Shown here: positions 51,159 through 60,096 of the stretch, piece after piece
Position numbering within the stretch: the stretch's first letter is position 1
How the letters are laid out: each line of letters starts with the position of its first letter
Assembly: GCA_041394845.1 (NCBI GenBank)
Contig: JAWKHL010000001.1
Coordinates: 1,922,001-1,986,000 of the forward strand
Reading direction: 5' to 3'
From: JAHCHG01 sp041394845
GTDB lineage: Bacteria; Acidobacteriota; Blastocatellia; Pyrinomonadales; Pyrinomonadaceae
Length of the DNA stretch: 64,000 nucleotides
Notes under the pieces: generated by a model
What the model was told of the DNA's origin: nothing
Seen by the model: the letters and a program-made list of their open reading frames with translations, nothing else
The model's database searches: none
Made by a program: the position numbers and the translations under genes

Positions 51159-52349
51159 ATGACACCCATTTCCGAAGCTCTTGAAATCATCCGCCGGGAG
51201 GTTTTTCGGCTGGAGAGCGAAAGGGTCGTTTTGGCGGAGACCGGCGGCCGGATCTTGACCGAAGAGATTCGCGCCGATATGGATTTGCCGCCTTTTGACC
51301 GTTCGCAGATGGATGGATTTGCGGTCAAGACCGATGACGTCCGAAATGCTCCCGTCTCGTTGCGGATCGCCGGTGAATCGGCGGCCGGACGGGGCTGGTC
51401 GGGCACCCTGCAATCGGGCGAGGCGGTTCGGATCATGACCGGCGCACCGGTTCCCGCCGGGGCGGATTCGGTCCAAAAGGTCGAACTGACCGAAGAGGAA
51501 AACGGGTTCATCAAAATTCTGAAACCGACCGCCACCGATCAGAATATCGTCCGAAAGGGAGCGGAGATGAAAGCCGATCAAAGTGTCTTTGGCCCCGGAG
51601 AACTGATCACCGACAACATGATCGCCACTCTGGCTTCGTTCGGCTACCAAAGCGTTTCGGTCAGCCGGCGGCCGAAAGTCTCGATCCTGGCCACCGGCAG
51701 CGAGATCGTCGAGATCGGCGACACCCCCGGAGCGGATCAGATCCGCAACTCCAATTCGGCGATGCTGGCCGCTTTTGCAGGTCGTCTGGCCGATGTCACC
51801 GTCTTGCCGATCGCCCGCGACGATCTGGAAAACCTGAAAAAAACCGTTCGGGAGGCGATCCGTTCGTGCGATCTGCTGGTCATTTCGGGCGGCGTCTCGG
51901 TCGGCGATTACGACTTTACCAAACCGGCTCTGCGGGAAATCGGGGCCGATGTTTTTTTCGAAAGGGTCAGCCTCAAACCGGGAAAACCGACGGTTTTCGC
52001 CCGGCGGGCCGACACCTTGATCTTCGGATTGCCGGGCAATCCGGTTTCGATCGCGGTCACCTTTTTCGTTTTCGTCCGAATGGCATTGCTGGAAATGCAG
52101 AACGCCGCCATTACCGGATTGAAAAAGGGGTTCGCCAGACTGACCCATCCGATCAAAGCGACGAGGGAGCGCGACGCCCTTTTGCCGGTCTCGCTCGAAA
52201 CGGACGAAGCGGGACATCTGACGATCGAGACTCTGCGTTTTTCCGGCTCGTCCAATTTCATCGCCTTTGCCAGAGCCAACGGTCTGGTTTTCGTGCCGAG
52301 GAACAAAGATCTGGAAAAAGGCGAGGTGGCGAAGATCTATTTTCTGTAA
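51159..52349 (+). CDS. moeA: Molybdopterin molybdotransferase MoeA
   Basis: 396 aa from the ATG at 51159. The full domain order of MoeA is present: 'PPFDRSQMDGFAV' in domain 1, 'RIMTGAPVPAGADSV' in domain 2, the MoCF_biosynth domain with 'ATGSEIVEIGD', 'NSNSAMLAAF' and 'ISGGVSVGDYDF', and 'GLPGNPVS' before the C-terminal domain. It inserts molybdate into adenylated molybdopterin in the cytoplasm. moaC follows 50 bases downstream. Confidence 0.95.
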   Translation: MTPISEALEIIRREVFRLESERVVLAETGGRILTEEIRADMDLPPFDRSQMDGFAVKTDDVRNAPVSLRIAGESAAGRGWSGTLQSGEAVRIMTGAPVPAGADSVQKVELTEEENGFIKILKPTATDQNIVRKGAEMKADQSVFGPGELITDNMIATLASFGYQSVSVSRRPKVSILATGSEIVEIGDTPGADQIRNSNSAMLAAFAGRLADVTVLPIARDDLENLKKTVREAIRSCDLLVISGGVSVGDYDFTKPALREIGADVFFERVSLKPGKPTVFARRADTLIFGLPGNPVSIAVTFFVFVRMALLEMQNAAITGLKKGFARLTHPIKATRERDALLPVSLETDEAGHLTIETLRFSGSSNFIAFARANGLVFVPRNKDLEKGEVAKIYFL

Positions 52350-52399
52350 ATTTTCGCCCTCTCCGCCGATTTGGCATTTTTCCCGAAAAGAAGGAATTT

Positions 52400-52867
52400 A
52401 TGAAGAAACTTTCACATTTCGACGAACAGGGCCGGATCAAGATGGTCGATGTTTCGGAAAAAGAAGTAACGGCCCGCCGGGCGGTCGCTTCGGGCCGGGT
52501 TTTGCTCTCCCCAAAAACAATTGAGATCCTGAAAACGGGAACCAATCCGAAGGGAAACCCTCTGGAGATAGCCCGCATTGCCGGGATCATGGCCGCCAAA
52601 AAAACGCAGGATCTGATCCCATTGTGTCATCAGATCAATCTGTCTGGCGTCGAGCTCAAGGCCGAACTCCGCGATTTCGGGGTTTATCTCGAAGCGGAGG
52701 TCAGAACTGCTTCGCAAACGGGCGTCGAAATGGAAGCCCTGACGGCTGTCGGCGTCGCCGCTCTGACGGTTTACGATATGTGCAAGGCGGTTCAGAAGGA
52801 CATCTCCATCACCGATCTCCGCCTCGAAGAGAAAACCGGCGGAAAGCGGGACTTTAGAAGATCTTGA
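52400..52867 (+). CDS. moaC: Cyclic pyranopterin monophosphate synthase MoaC
   Basis: 155 aa, standard length. 'MVDVSEKEVTARRAVASG' starts the fold, 'TQDLIPLCHQI' has the conserved His, and 'GVEMEALTAVGVAALTVYDMCKAVQKD' is the family hallmark. It forms cyclic pyranopterin monophosphate in molybdenum-cofactor synthesis. AAGAAGG precedes the ATG. The stop codon TGA is itself the first three bases of a TGATGGG heptamer, so the following repeat overlaps the gene end. Confidence 0.95.
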   Translation: MKKLSHFDEQGRIKMVDVSEKEVTARRAVASGRVLLSPKTIEILKTGTNPKGNPLEIARIAGIMAAKKTQDLIPLCHQINLSGVELKAELRDFGVYLEAEVRTASQTGVEMEALTAVGVAALTVYDMCKAVQKDISITDLRLEEKTGGKRDFRRS

Positions 52868-52966
52868 TGGGTGGAAATAAGTGATGGATGATGGGTGATG
52901 GGTGATGGGTATTTTTCTCCCATCACCCATCATCCATCCCCCCTCACCTGCCCGCATCACCCGCCC
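52865..52966. repeat. Heptamer inverted repeat, family B (TGATGGG)
   Basis: The left arm (52865-52910) contains several TGATGGG/TGATGGA units and the right arm (52917-52940) contains CCCATCA units, so the block can fold into a hairpin. A further degenerate part (CATCACCC) runs to 52966. The first unit overlaps the moaC stop codon. Confidence 0.75.
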
Positions 52967-53058
52967 CCGCTTACTTTTTTCTTTGGCTTTGCCGAACTTT
53001 GCGGTATTATTAAACGTAAAAGTTTTGAAGGATCTTTTCAAAGGAGTTGTAAAAAAGA

Positions 53059-53850
53059 ATGAAATATAAACTAGCCGAAGATGTAAAACCGCAATTCAAA
53101 TTATTACTGATTGCAACCGTGGTCAGCGTCGCCCTGTGGTTTTTGTCCTCATGGTTCTGGCCCGTCAATTATCTGGTTTATCCGCTTCAGCTGTTCGCCA
53201 CCTTCGTTCATGAAGGCAGCCACGTTCTGGCGGCCGTTCTGACCGGAAGCGCGGTTCAGAGCCTGACGGTTTCGCCCGATACGAGCGGGGTCGTCTGGTC
53301 GATCCCGTCGAGCTGGCCGGCTCAACTGTTCATTTCGAGCGCCGGTTATCTCGGCACGACTCTTTTCGGCACGCTCCTTTTGATCTGGATGCGCTACAAT
53401 TTTTCGTCCCGGAAAGCCCTTTACATTTCGGCCGGATTCGTCGGCGTGATGACTCTGGTTTTCGGTCTGATCTTTCCGATCTTTAACGTCTTTTCGCTTC
53501 AGGTCGGTTTTGCCAGCGTTCTCTTTACGGTCTTTTCCGGCGCGGTTCTGACCGCCGGTCTGTTCGCCATCGCCCGTTTCGCCGAATTGAAATGGGTTAA
53601 TTTCGCACTGGCATTTCTGGCCGTCCAATGTCTGCTCAATGCCATCTTCTCCCTGCGCGATCTGTTTTTGATCTCGACCACGACCGATGTCCAAACCGAC
53701 GCCGCCAATATGGCCGCGGCCACCGGCATTCCTTCGATCGCCTGGGTGCTGATCTGGATCGCCATTTCGGTCGCCATGATCTCGGTCGGCCTCAGGTTTT
53801 ACGCCTACAGTCAAAAGGCGAAGCAACATGATCTGCCGTTTGAAGATTAA
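53059..53850 (+). CDS. M50-type membrane metallopeptidase
   Basis: 263 aa. About six hydrophobic helices are seen. The zinc motif HEGSH (H51, H55) sits in the second helix region, typical of M50B-type site-2 proteases, in which it reads HExxH. The next ligand, usually 'NxxPxxxLDG' in M50, is not clearly seen, so the family may be a variant (M50-like/DUF). Intramembrane proteolysis is inferred. A wobble-paired terminator follows the stop. Confidence 0.7.
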   Translation: MKYKLAEDVKPQFKLLLIATVVSVALWFLSSWFWPVNYLVYPLQLFATFVHEGSHVLAAVLTGSAVQSLTVSPDTSGVVWSIPSSWPAQLFISSAGYLGTTLFGTLLLIWMRYNFSSRKALYISAGFVGVMTLVFGLIFPIFNVFSLQVGFASVLFTVFSGAVLTAGLFAIARFAELKWVNFALAFLAVQCLLNAIFSLRDLFLISTTTDVQTDAANMAAATGIPSIAWVLIWIAISVAMISVGLRFYAYSQKAKQHDLPFED

Positions 53851-53881
53851 TTTCTCCGTTTAATTTTCCTCCAAAATGAAC

Positions 53882-53918
53882 GGCGGGCGCTTTTTGAAAA
53901 AGTGTCCGCCCTTTTTTA
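53882..53918 (+). terminator. Rho-independent terminator of M50-type gene
   Basis: Arms GGCGGGCGCTT and AAGTGTCCGCC pair through G.U wobbles, followed by a T-run (CTTTTTTAA). Confidence 0.75.
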
Positions 53919-53938
53919 ATTCGCCGATCTTTTCGCAA

Positions 53939-55162
53939 ATGAGAAAAATTTTTTCGGTCATCGCGTTTTTTTTACTCTCGAGCGTCGTCGCCTGCGGTCA
54001 AGCCAAAAATCAGGCGACCCTCTCACCGGTCGGTCTGGTCAATGATTTCGCCGGAGTTCTGCCCGCGCGAACAAAGATCGAGATGGAGGAAACCCTGCGC
54101 CAATTTTCCCGGAACGAGGGTTTGGAAATTGCGGTCGTAACGGTCAAGACCACCGGAAACATCAGCATCTTTGATTACTCCCTCTCGCTGGCCAACAGCT
54201 GGAAGGTCGGTTCCAAAACCAAACCCAGTTACGGAATGCTTCTGCTGGCGGCCGTCGATGACCGGCGCTACCACACCCAGATCACCCGCGATGCCGAGGA
54301 GATCTTCTCGAATGAATGGCTCGATGCGACGCAAAAACAACTTCTGGCCCCAGAGTTTCAAAAGGGCGATTTCGGGACCGGTTTGTCGAAGACCATCGAC
54401 GCCTATTTGAAAAAATTCGAGGATTTCCGGTCGGCCAAAAAGCGCGAACTGGATCGAAAATTCCAGATATTCGAGCCGAATCAATTGCTGGCTCAATCGC
54501 TTCAGGCGGTCGTTGTCCAAACCAAAGACTGGAACTCATTTCAGGGGACCGCACGGCTTTTTGAACGGCCCGCCATCGGTGGCGGATGGACGCCGAAGGG
54601 AGAGTCATTTCCGGTGGTCGTCGGCAAAAACGGGCTGGCCTGGAGCGAAGATGTCGTCTATTTGCTCGAAAAAAAACCGCCCAACGTCAAACGCGAAGGC
54701 GACGGCCGGGCGCCCGCCGGGGTGTTCGATCTGACCTACGCCTTCGGTTCGGGCGAAAGACCCGCCTTCGTCAAACTTCCCTTCACCCGTCTGGAGGAAT
54801 CGACCGAATGCGTCGACGATCCGAACTCGTCGAGTTACAACCGGATCGTCGACCGATTGAAGATCGGAAATTTCGACTGGAACAGTTCGGAGAAAATGCT
54901 GGCCGTCGGGGCGCAATACGATCTGGGGGTTTTCGTCGCCCATAATTCCGACCCGGTCAAGACCGGCAACGGGTCTTGCATTTTCCTGCATATCTGGAAG
55001 AACGAGAATTCCAGCACGGCCGGATGCACGGCGATGAAACGCGAAAATATTGAAACGATCCTCGGCTGGCTGGAAAAAGGCAAAAACCCGGTTCTCATCC
55101 AGTTTCCCGCCCCGGAATACGAAAAACTGAGGGAAAGCTGGGAATTGCCGGCTTTTCCCTGA
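53939..55162 (+). CDS. TPM domain fused to L,D-transpeptidase (YkuD) domain
   Basis: 407 aa from the ATG at 53939. Lipobox-like 'SSVVAC' near residue 20. First domain (~30-170): TPM-type ('VNDFAGVLPARTKIEMEETLRQFSRNEGLEIAVVTVKTTG'). Second (~225-400): YkuD-type L,D-transpeptidase with H351 ('IFLHIW') and C363 ('STAGCTAM'), the catalytic pair. The fold makes 3-3 cross-links in peptidoglycan or links lipoproteins to it. A fusion of TPM with an LDT is not one I recall as standard. The gene is monocistronic between two terminators/short gaps. Confidence 0.75.
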   Translation: MRKIFSVIAFFLLSSVVACGQAKNQATLSPVGLVNDFAGVLPARTKIEMEETLRQFSRNEGLEIAVVTVKTTGNISIFDYSLSLANSWKVGSKTKPSYGMLLLAAVDDRRYHTQITRDAEEIFSNEWLDATQKQLLAPEFQKGDFGTGLSKTIDAYLKKFEDFRSAKKRELDRKFQIFEPNQLLAQSLQAVVVQTKDWNSFQGTARLFERPAIGGGWTPKGESFPVVVGKNGLAWSEDVVYLLEKKPPNVKREGDGRAPAGVFDLTYAFGSGERPAFVKLPFTRLEESTECVDDPNSSSYNRIVDRLKIGNFDWNSSEKMLAVGAQYDLGVFVAHNSDPVKTGNGSCIFLHIWKNENSSTAGCTAMKRENIETILGWLEKGKNPVLIQFPAPEYEKLRESWELPAFP

Positions 55163-55168
55163 AAAAAA

Positions 55169-55513
55169 ATGAAAACCAAAATGGCCAAAAAAATCGAAAA
55201 GGTTTCGGATTTGAAAGAAAAATCCCATCACCCATCACCCATCACTCATCATCCAAATTCTTCGACCCTGAAAGACCTCCCCGTCGGAGCCCGCCTTTTA
55301 TACCGGGCCAAAAGCGACTGGCGGTGCGCCGTTCTGTCGATGATCGGAGAAGAAACCGCCACCCTGATCGTCTGTTCGCCGACCGGGCGAACCTACCGAC
55401 TGCGCCGCGCCCCCGAGGCCGAGATCATTTTCGACGGAAGAATTCCGATCCTCAAAGCCGAATCGGAAGAAGACTGGAGAGAGAATTTGACGGTTTACGA
55501 CATTCGCTGGTAA
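55169..55513 (+). CDS. Small hypothetical protein with in-frame heptamer repeat
   Basis: 114 aa. A basic N-terminus is followed by an HHPSPITHHP-containing segment encoded by a family B repeat (55223-55254). The remaining ~80 residues form a beta-rich domain ('DLPVGARLLYRAKSDWRCAVLSMIGEETATLIVCS', ending 'ENLTVYDIRW'). No Met occurs between the repeat and the conserved part, so the repeat really lies in the translated region. Family unknown. Confidence 0.6.
   Translation: MKTKMAKKIEKVSDLKEKSHHPSPITHHPNSSTLKDLPVGARLLYRAKSDWRCAVLSMIGEETATLIVCSPTGRTYRLRRAPEAEIIFDGRIPILKAESEEDWRENLTVYDIRW
55223..55254. repeat. Heptamer repeat, family B, inside a gene
   Basis: CCCATCA units in tandem (four to five copies), the opposite orientation of TGATGGG. 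They are read in frame within the 114-aa gene and encode His/Pro/Ser-rich residues. Confidence 0.75.
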
Positions 55514-55517
55514 AGGA

Positions 55518-55603
55518 GATTTGAGATTTTGGATTTGGGATTTCGGATTTGGGATTTTTTGGTTTTAAAATCCGAAATCCCAAATCCAAAATCCGAAATC
55601 AAA
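55518..55603. repeat. Heptamer inverted repeat, family A
   Basis: The left arm has GGATTTN units, the right arm AAATCCN units, together an ~86-bp hairpin between two convergent genes. The stop codon (TGA at 55601-55599) of the minus-strand gene is the edge of the right arm. Confidence 0.75.
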
Positions 55604-56402
55604 CGGCCTTGATCCTTCCGACTCCCAAGACTTTCCGGCTTTGATTTTCCTGAATGAAAACTACCAGTTTGAGGTTTTCTCTTTTCCAGTCGGGTTGAAT
55701 TTGAACGGATTGTTCGAGTTTTAATTGGTCTTGTTCGGCCGGGAGCATTCCGAGCGTCTTCAGTTCGCGGACGACCGAAGTGTGGGTCAGTTTCCGGCCC
55801 GAGTTTTCGCCCCGGAGAACCTGATTGGCCAGATCGTCTTCGGCGAAAGCCAGATAAACGGTGGCGTTTTCATGTTTGGGCACCTCCGAGAGTTTGACCG
55901 CCAGTTGATCTTTGTTTAGGGAAATTTCCACCACGGCTTTTTCCATTCTGGCGTTTTCGGTGATCGCCTTGGTGGCTTTGGCGGCATCGCTGCCGACAAA
56001 CTCAGTTTGGCCGTCGACGACCATCTGCGGCGTGTAAACCTGTCCGGTGCGGAAAGCCCCGGCGTAAATATCCTGACGGCGGCTGAAAAGGGCCGAGGAA
56101 AACGGATCTTTCCAACCCAGACGATCCCAGTAATCGACGTGCATTGAAAGCGTGATGACCTCGGCGTTCTGGTAGGGCTGTTCGGTTTCCAGCCTTTCCA
56201 GAAGCTCATCGGCCGGAGGACAACTGGAACAGCCTTCGCTGGTAAAAAGCTCCACCAGAACCGGCGTTTTTCCTTTGGCGTCGGTCGGGGTTTCGGTTTT
56301 TGCTCCCTCATTCGATTCGGCCGTTACGGTTCCGTTTTCAAAACTGCAGGCCCCGAAAATCAAAAGCGCGACGATCGCCAGAATAAAAAATTGTGTTTTC
56401 AT
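55599..56402 (-). CDS. DUF1223 thioredoxin-like lipoprotein
   Basis: 267 aa from the ATG at 56402, with GAGGA upstream. Lipobox 'FGAC' (Cys 19). The DUF1223 thioredoxin-like signature is clear: 'LVELFTSEGCSSCPPADELLE' with C58-x2-C61, then 'VDYWDRLGWKDPFSSALFSRRQ' and 'TPQMVVDGQ'. The family is predicted to be periplasmic and redox-related. The gene's stop lies directly at the edge of a family A repeat. Confidence 0.85.
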   Translation of the reverse strand: MKTQFFILAIVALLIFGACSFENGTVTAESNEGAKTETPTDAKGKTPVLVELFTSEGCSSCPPADELLERLETEQPYQNAEVITLSMHVDYWDRLGWKDPFSSALFSRRQDIYAGAFRTGQVYTPQMVVDGQTEFVGSDAAKATKAITENARMEKAVVEISLNKDQLAVKLSEVPKHENATVYLAFAEDDLANQVLRGENSGRKLTHTSVVRELKTLGMLPAEQDQLKLEQSVQIQPDWKRENLKLVVFIQENQSRKVLGVGRIKAV

Positions 56403-56684
56403 CAAATCCTCGTAAATAAATTGTTCCTACCGTGATTATACACAACTTGCGAAAAACTATTCCCGATTCCCGGCTGCCGGGGAAAATTGGCACAACCAAA
56501 GAGGAGCGGTGTTTTTCTTTACAAAAGGAGAGAAAATTTTAGAAAACTGATTTAAGGAACAATTTTTTGAACCGGTAAAAATTGATGACGATATTTGTTT
56601 TTGATCTTCAAAAATGTTTTTTTGGTTTCAACCGACGCCCTCCGGTCTTTGCGTCTTGAGACCAAAGAGTTAAAATTCCCTTTA

Positions 56685-58529
56685 ATGGATTTGCGGGAAA
56701 AACTCAAAACTCTGCCCACCAGCCCCGGCGTCTATTTCCACAAAAACGCCGACGGCAAGATCATCTACATCGGCAAGGCCAAGAATTTGCGCAACCGCGT
56801 CAGCCAGTATTTTCAGTCCTCGCGAAACATGGACCCGAAAACCCGCCGGCTGGTGGAAAGGATCGCCGATTTCGAATTCATCGTCGTCGATACCGAGGTC
56901 GAGGCGCTGGTTCTGGAATCGAACCTGATCAAAAAACACAAGCCCCGCTACAACATCCAGCTCAAGGACGACAAACAATATCCGCATCTGAAGATCACCA
57001 AAGAGCCTTTTCCGAAGGTCGTCATCACCCGCAAGATTCTGCGCGACGGAGCCGATTATTTCGGCCCCTTTCTGCCGGCCGCTCTGGCCCGGAAAACCCT
57101 CGATCTGATCAACCGGACCTTTCAGCTGAGAACCTGCAATATCGAGATCGACGGCAAACTGCCGCGCCCGTGTCTGGAATATCATCTGAAAAGATGTCTC
57201 GCCCCGTGCGTCAAGGATCTGTGCAAAGAGGACGAATATACGGAGGCGGTGCGCGACGTCAAACTCCTTCTGGAAGGCAAAAACAAAGAGTTGGCCGATC
57301 AACTCGAAGAGCGGATGTGGCAGTTCGCCGAACGGCAGAATTACGAACTTGCCGCCAAATACCGCGACCTCCGGCAGACGGTTCTGGCCCTGGCCGAACA
57401 GCAGAAGATGGCCACGACGCCGGATCGCGACGTCGATATCTTCGGGTTTTACCACGAAGGCCGACGTCTGGCGCTCCAGCTTTTTACGATGCGCGAGGGT
57501 CGTGTCGTCGGCCGGAGGGAGTTTTTCTGGGAAGATCTGGACGGCGAGAATTTCGACCCTTCGGAATTTTTGGGGGAGGTTCTCTCGCAATATTATTCGA
57601 CCGATTACGTTCCGCTTGAAATTCACGTGCCGAACGATTTCGAGGACCGCGAGATCCTCGAACAGAGCCTTTCGGCGAGGCGGGGACGACGGGTTTACAT
57701 CCACGAACCGAAACGCGGACAAAAGGTCGAGATGATCCATCTGGTCGAAACCAACGCCAAACTGGCTTTCGAGCAGAGATTCCGCGTCCTCAAACCCGAC
57801 AGCGAAAAAACGCTCGGCGATCTTCAGGAAATACTCGAACTCCCGCATTTTCCCGAACGGATCGAATCGTTCGACATCTCCAACATACAAGGGGCGGAGA
57901 ACGTGGCCGGGATCGTCGCCTTTGAAAACGGCAAACCGAACCGCAGCGAGTACCGCCGTTACAAGATCAAATCGGTCGAAGGTCAGGATGATTTCGCCTC
58001 GATGCGCGAGGCGGTCTTCCGGCGTTACCGGCGACAGATCAACGAGGGGAAGCCGCTTCCCGATCTGATCTTCATCGACGGCGGCAAGGGTCAACTTTCG
58101 GCCGCCGCCGCCGCCATGCGCGAACTGGATCTGGAGGCCGTCCCGCTGGTCGGTCTGGTCAAACCGCCGAAAAAGCACAGCGAGATCTCGCACCTGCTGA
58201 AATTCGGCAACGAAGAAAGCCCGGTCACATTCGAACCGACCTCCCCGGCCTTTCGGCTGGTCCAGAAGATCCGCGACGAAACCCACCGGGTCGCCGTCCA
58301 ATACCACCGCAAACGCCGCGAGATCCGCGATTTCACCTCGGAACTGACGGCCATTCCGGGCGTCGGCGAAAAACGCAAGATCAAGCTTTTGAGAAACTTA
58401 GGTTCGATCGAACGGATCGCCCGATCGTCGGTCGAAGAACTTTCTCCGATCGTCGGCGAAAAAACCGCGCGGGAGATTTTCGCCCATTTCGGGCGGCAGA
58501 GAAAACTGGCAAAAAAAGGAGACGGATAA
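56685..58529 (+). CDS. uvrC: UvrABC system protein C
   Basis: 614 aa from the ATG at 56685. GIY-YIG nuclease ('GVYFHKNADGKIIYIGKAKNLRNRV'), UVR motif ('LADQLEERMWQFAERQNYELAAKYRDL'), RNase H-like 5' nuclease ('RIESFDISNIQG', 'FIDGGKGQL', 'ETHRVAVQYHRKRR') and C-terminal helix-hairpin-helix ('LTAIPGVGEKRKIKLLRNLGS'). It makes both incisions in nucleotide-excision repair with UvrB. Length and domain order are standard. No linked uvr gene. Confidence 0.97.
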   Translation: MDLREKLKTLPTSPGVYFHKNADGKIIYIGKAKNLRNRVSQYFQSSRNMDPKTRRLVERIADFEFIVVDTEVEALVLESNLIKKHKPRYNIQLKDDKQYPHLKITKEPFPKVVITRKILRDGADYFGPFLPAALARKTLDLINRTFQLRTCNIEIDGKLPRPCLEYHLKRCLAPCVKDLCKEDEYTEAVRDVKLLLEGKNKELADQLEERMWQFAERQNYELAAKYRDLRQTVLALAEQQKMATTPDRDVDIFGFYHEGRRLALQLFTMREGRVVGRREFFWEDLDGENFDPSEFLGEVLSQYYSTDYVPLEIHVPNDFEDREILEQSLSARRGRRVYIHEPKRGQKVEMIHLVETNAKLAFEQRFRVLKPDSEKTLGDLQEILELPHFPERIESFDISNIQGAENVAGIVAFENGKPNRSEYRRYKIKSVEGQDDFASMREAVFRRYRRQINEGKPLPDLIFIDGGKGQLSAAAAAMRELDLEAVPLVGLVKPPKKHSEISHLLKFGNEESPVTFEPTSPAFRLVQKIRDETHRVAVQYHRKRREIRDFTSELTAIPGVGEKRKIKLLRNLGSIERIARSSVEELSPIVGEKTAREIFAHFGRQRKLAKKGDG

Positions 58530-58677
58530 ATTTAACCGCCCGGCAAACGTTTTCGGCCCGGACGGGAATCGAAGTGGGCAGTTTTATTAATTGGAAAAAT
58601 CCTTTGTTGGGAAAACCTCCAATTCTATCCGCGAAATTATTAAGCCGCTGAAAACCTAATCAGGCTGAGGGAAAATT

Positions 58678-59244
58678 ATGAAAAATAAAATACTGACGTT
58701 GGGAATGCTTTTATGGGCGACATCTCTGGTTTGTTTCGGACAAGATAAAAAATCCGATTCCCCCCCGGAATATAAACTTTTGGCAACGACCAAGACATCA
58801 ACCATGCAAAAAGAGATCGATGAAACGGCCGCCCAGGGTTACCGCGTTTTAATGGGAGCACCGACCAGCGGTTTCGAGATGGCCTTGTTTCTTTCGCGGG
58901 AGGGAACGGTCGAAGAACCTTTCCGATATAAATTGTTGGCCACGACCCGAACCGGAACCATGCAAAAAGAACTCAACGAAATTGCCGAAGCCGGATATCG
59001 CCTGATCCCCAGCACGATGGTCGCCAAGAAACAACTTTTCGGCTCGACCGAGATAGTGATGATTCTGGAATTACCTCCTAAAGTTACCAAGCGGTACGAG
59101 TACAAACTTCTGGCCACCTCCCGCACCTCGACGCTGCAAAAGGAAGTGACTGAGGCCAAGGAGGCGGGCTTTGTTCTGGTCGGAATGGTTAGCCGAGATG
59201 AACATATGGTAGTAATGGAAAAGGAAAGTGAATTTCTGCGCTAA
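58678..59244 (+). CDS. Secreted protein with three YKLLAT repeats
   Basis: 188 aa with signal peptide (LGMLLWATSLVCFGQ). The mature protein contains three copies of a ~45-residue unit that begins 'YKLLATT/SxTxTxQKE' and ends with an 'AGY/GYRV' phrase (starts near residues 32, 83 and 141). Each unit looks like a helix followed by strands. The gene stands alone. No family recognised; I recall similar repeats in Acidobacteriota secreted proteins but no function. Confidence 0.65.
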   Translation: MKNKILTLGMLLWATSLVCFGQDKKSDSPPEYKLLATTKTSTMQKEIDETAAQGYRVLMGAPTSGFEMALFLSREGTVEEPFRYKLLATTRTGTMQKELNEIAEAGYRLIPSTMVAKKQLFGSTEIVMILELPPKVTKRYEYKLLATSRTSTLQKEVTEAKEAGFVLVGMVSRDEHMVVMEKESEFLR

Positions 59245-59283
59245 AATCTGACCCTTTTTTATTTTTTGGGATAAACTGCAAAA

Positions 59284-60096
59284 ATGATTTTTTCTGATCG
59301 GAAACTGTCACGGAAACTGGAGAGAACAGAGGCGCGGGCCAACGTCAGTTTTGTCGAAACCCGGGCCCGTCTGGCGCCGGGGGGCGGGGCGGAATGGATC
59401 GAGGTCGGCGGCGCTTTCGCCATGTTCGACGGGGTGGAATCGCCTTTGACGCAGACCTTCGGGCTCGGAATGTTCGATCAGATCACGGAAGTCGAACTGG
59501 AACGCCTCGAAGAATTTTTCCAACAAAAGAAGGCTCCGGTTTTTCACGAAGTCTCGCCTTTGGCCGATCCGTCGCTCCTGCCGCTTTTGAACCAACGCGG
59601 CTACCGGCCGGTGGAACTGACCAGCGTCATGTTTCAGCCGATCGGATCGGGACAAACCAAGGGGTTTTCGACCAATTCGGCTATCGAAACGCGAATTGCC
59701 CAATCGGGCGAGGAAAGACTCTGGGCCGAAGTGGCCGCCGCCGGTTGGAAAACCGAGATGGAGGGGTTGGCGGAATTCATGCTCGAATTCGGACAGATCA
59801 GCGCCTCGTGCGAGGGCGGATTTCCCTATCTGGCCGAAATCGACGGAAAGCCGATCGCCGCCGGAATGCTCTTTGTTTTCGACGGGGTCGCCCTTTTGGC
59901 CGGAGCCAGCACGATCCCCGAATACCGCCGCCGCGGAGCCCAACTTGCCCTTTTGGAATCGCGACTACGATTCTCCGCCGAAAGCGGTTGCACCCTCGCC
60001 ATGATGTGCACCGCGCCCGGCAGTCAATCGCAGAAAAACGCCCAGAAAAATGGCTTCAATATCGCCTACACCCGGATCAAATGGGAAGGGAGTTAG
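59284..60096 (+). CDS. GNAT-family N-acetyltransferase
   Basis: 270 aa from the ATG at 59284. The acetyl-CoA-binding GNAT core is C-terminal: 'GVALLAGASTIPEYRRRGAQLALLESRL' with the R/Q-x-x-G-x-G/A-like loop, then 'MMCTAPGSQSQKNAQKNGFNIAYTRIKW'. The N-terminal half is a second, degenerate GNAT-like half, as in double-GNAT proteins. The substrate is unknown. Its stop codon TAG overlaps the start of a family A repeat. Confidence 0.8.
   Translation: MIFSDRKLSRKLERTEARANVSFVETRARLAPGGGAEWIEVGGAFAMFDGVESPLTQTFGLGMFDQITEVELERLEEFFQQKKAPVFHEVSPLADPSLLPLLNQRGYRPVELTSVMFQPIGSGQTKGFSTNSAIETRIAQSGEERLWAEVAAAGWKTEMEGLAEFMLEFGQISASCEGGFPYLAEIDGKPIAAGMLFVFDGVALLAGASTIPEYRRRGAQLALLESRLRFSAESGCTLAMMCTAPGSQSQKNAQKNGFNIAYTRIKWEGS

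Noticed and set aside
56487..56505. TTGGCAC upstream of uvrC
   Set aside because: It has a perfect -24 half but no TTGC at the -12 position.
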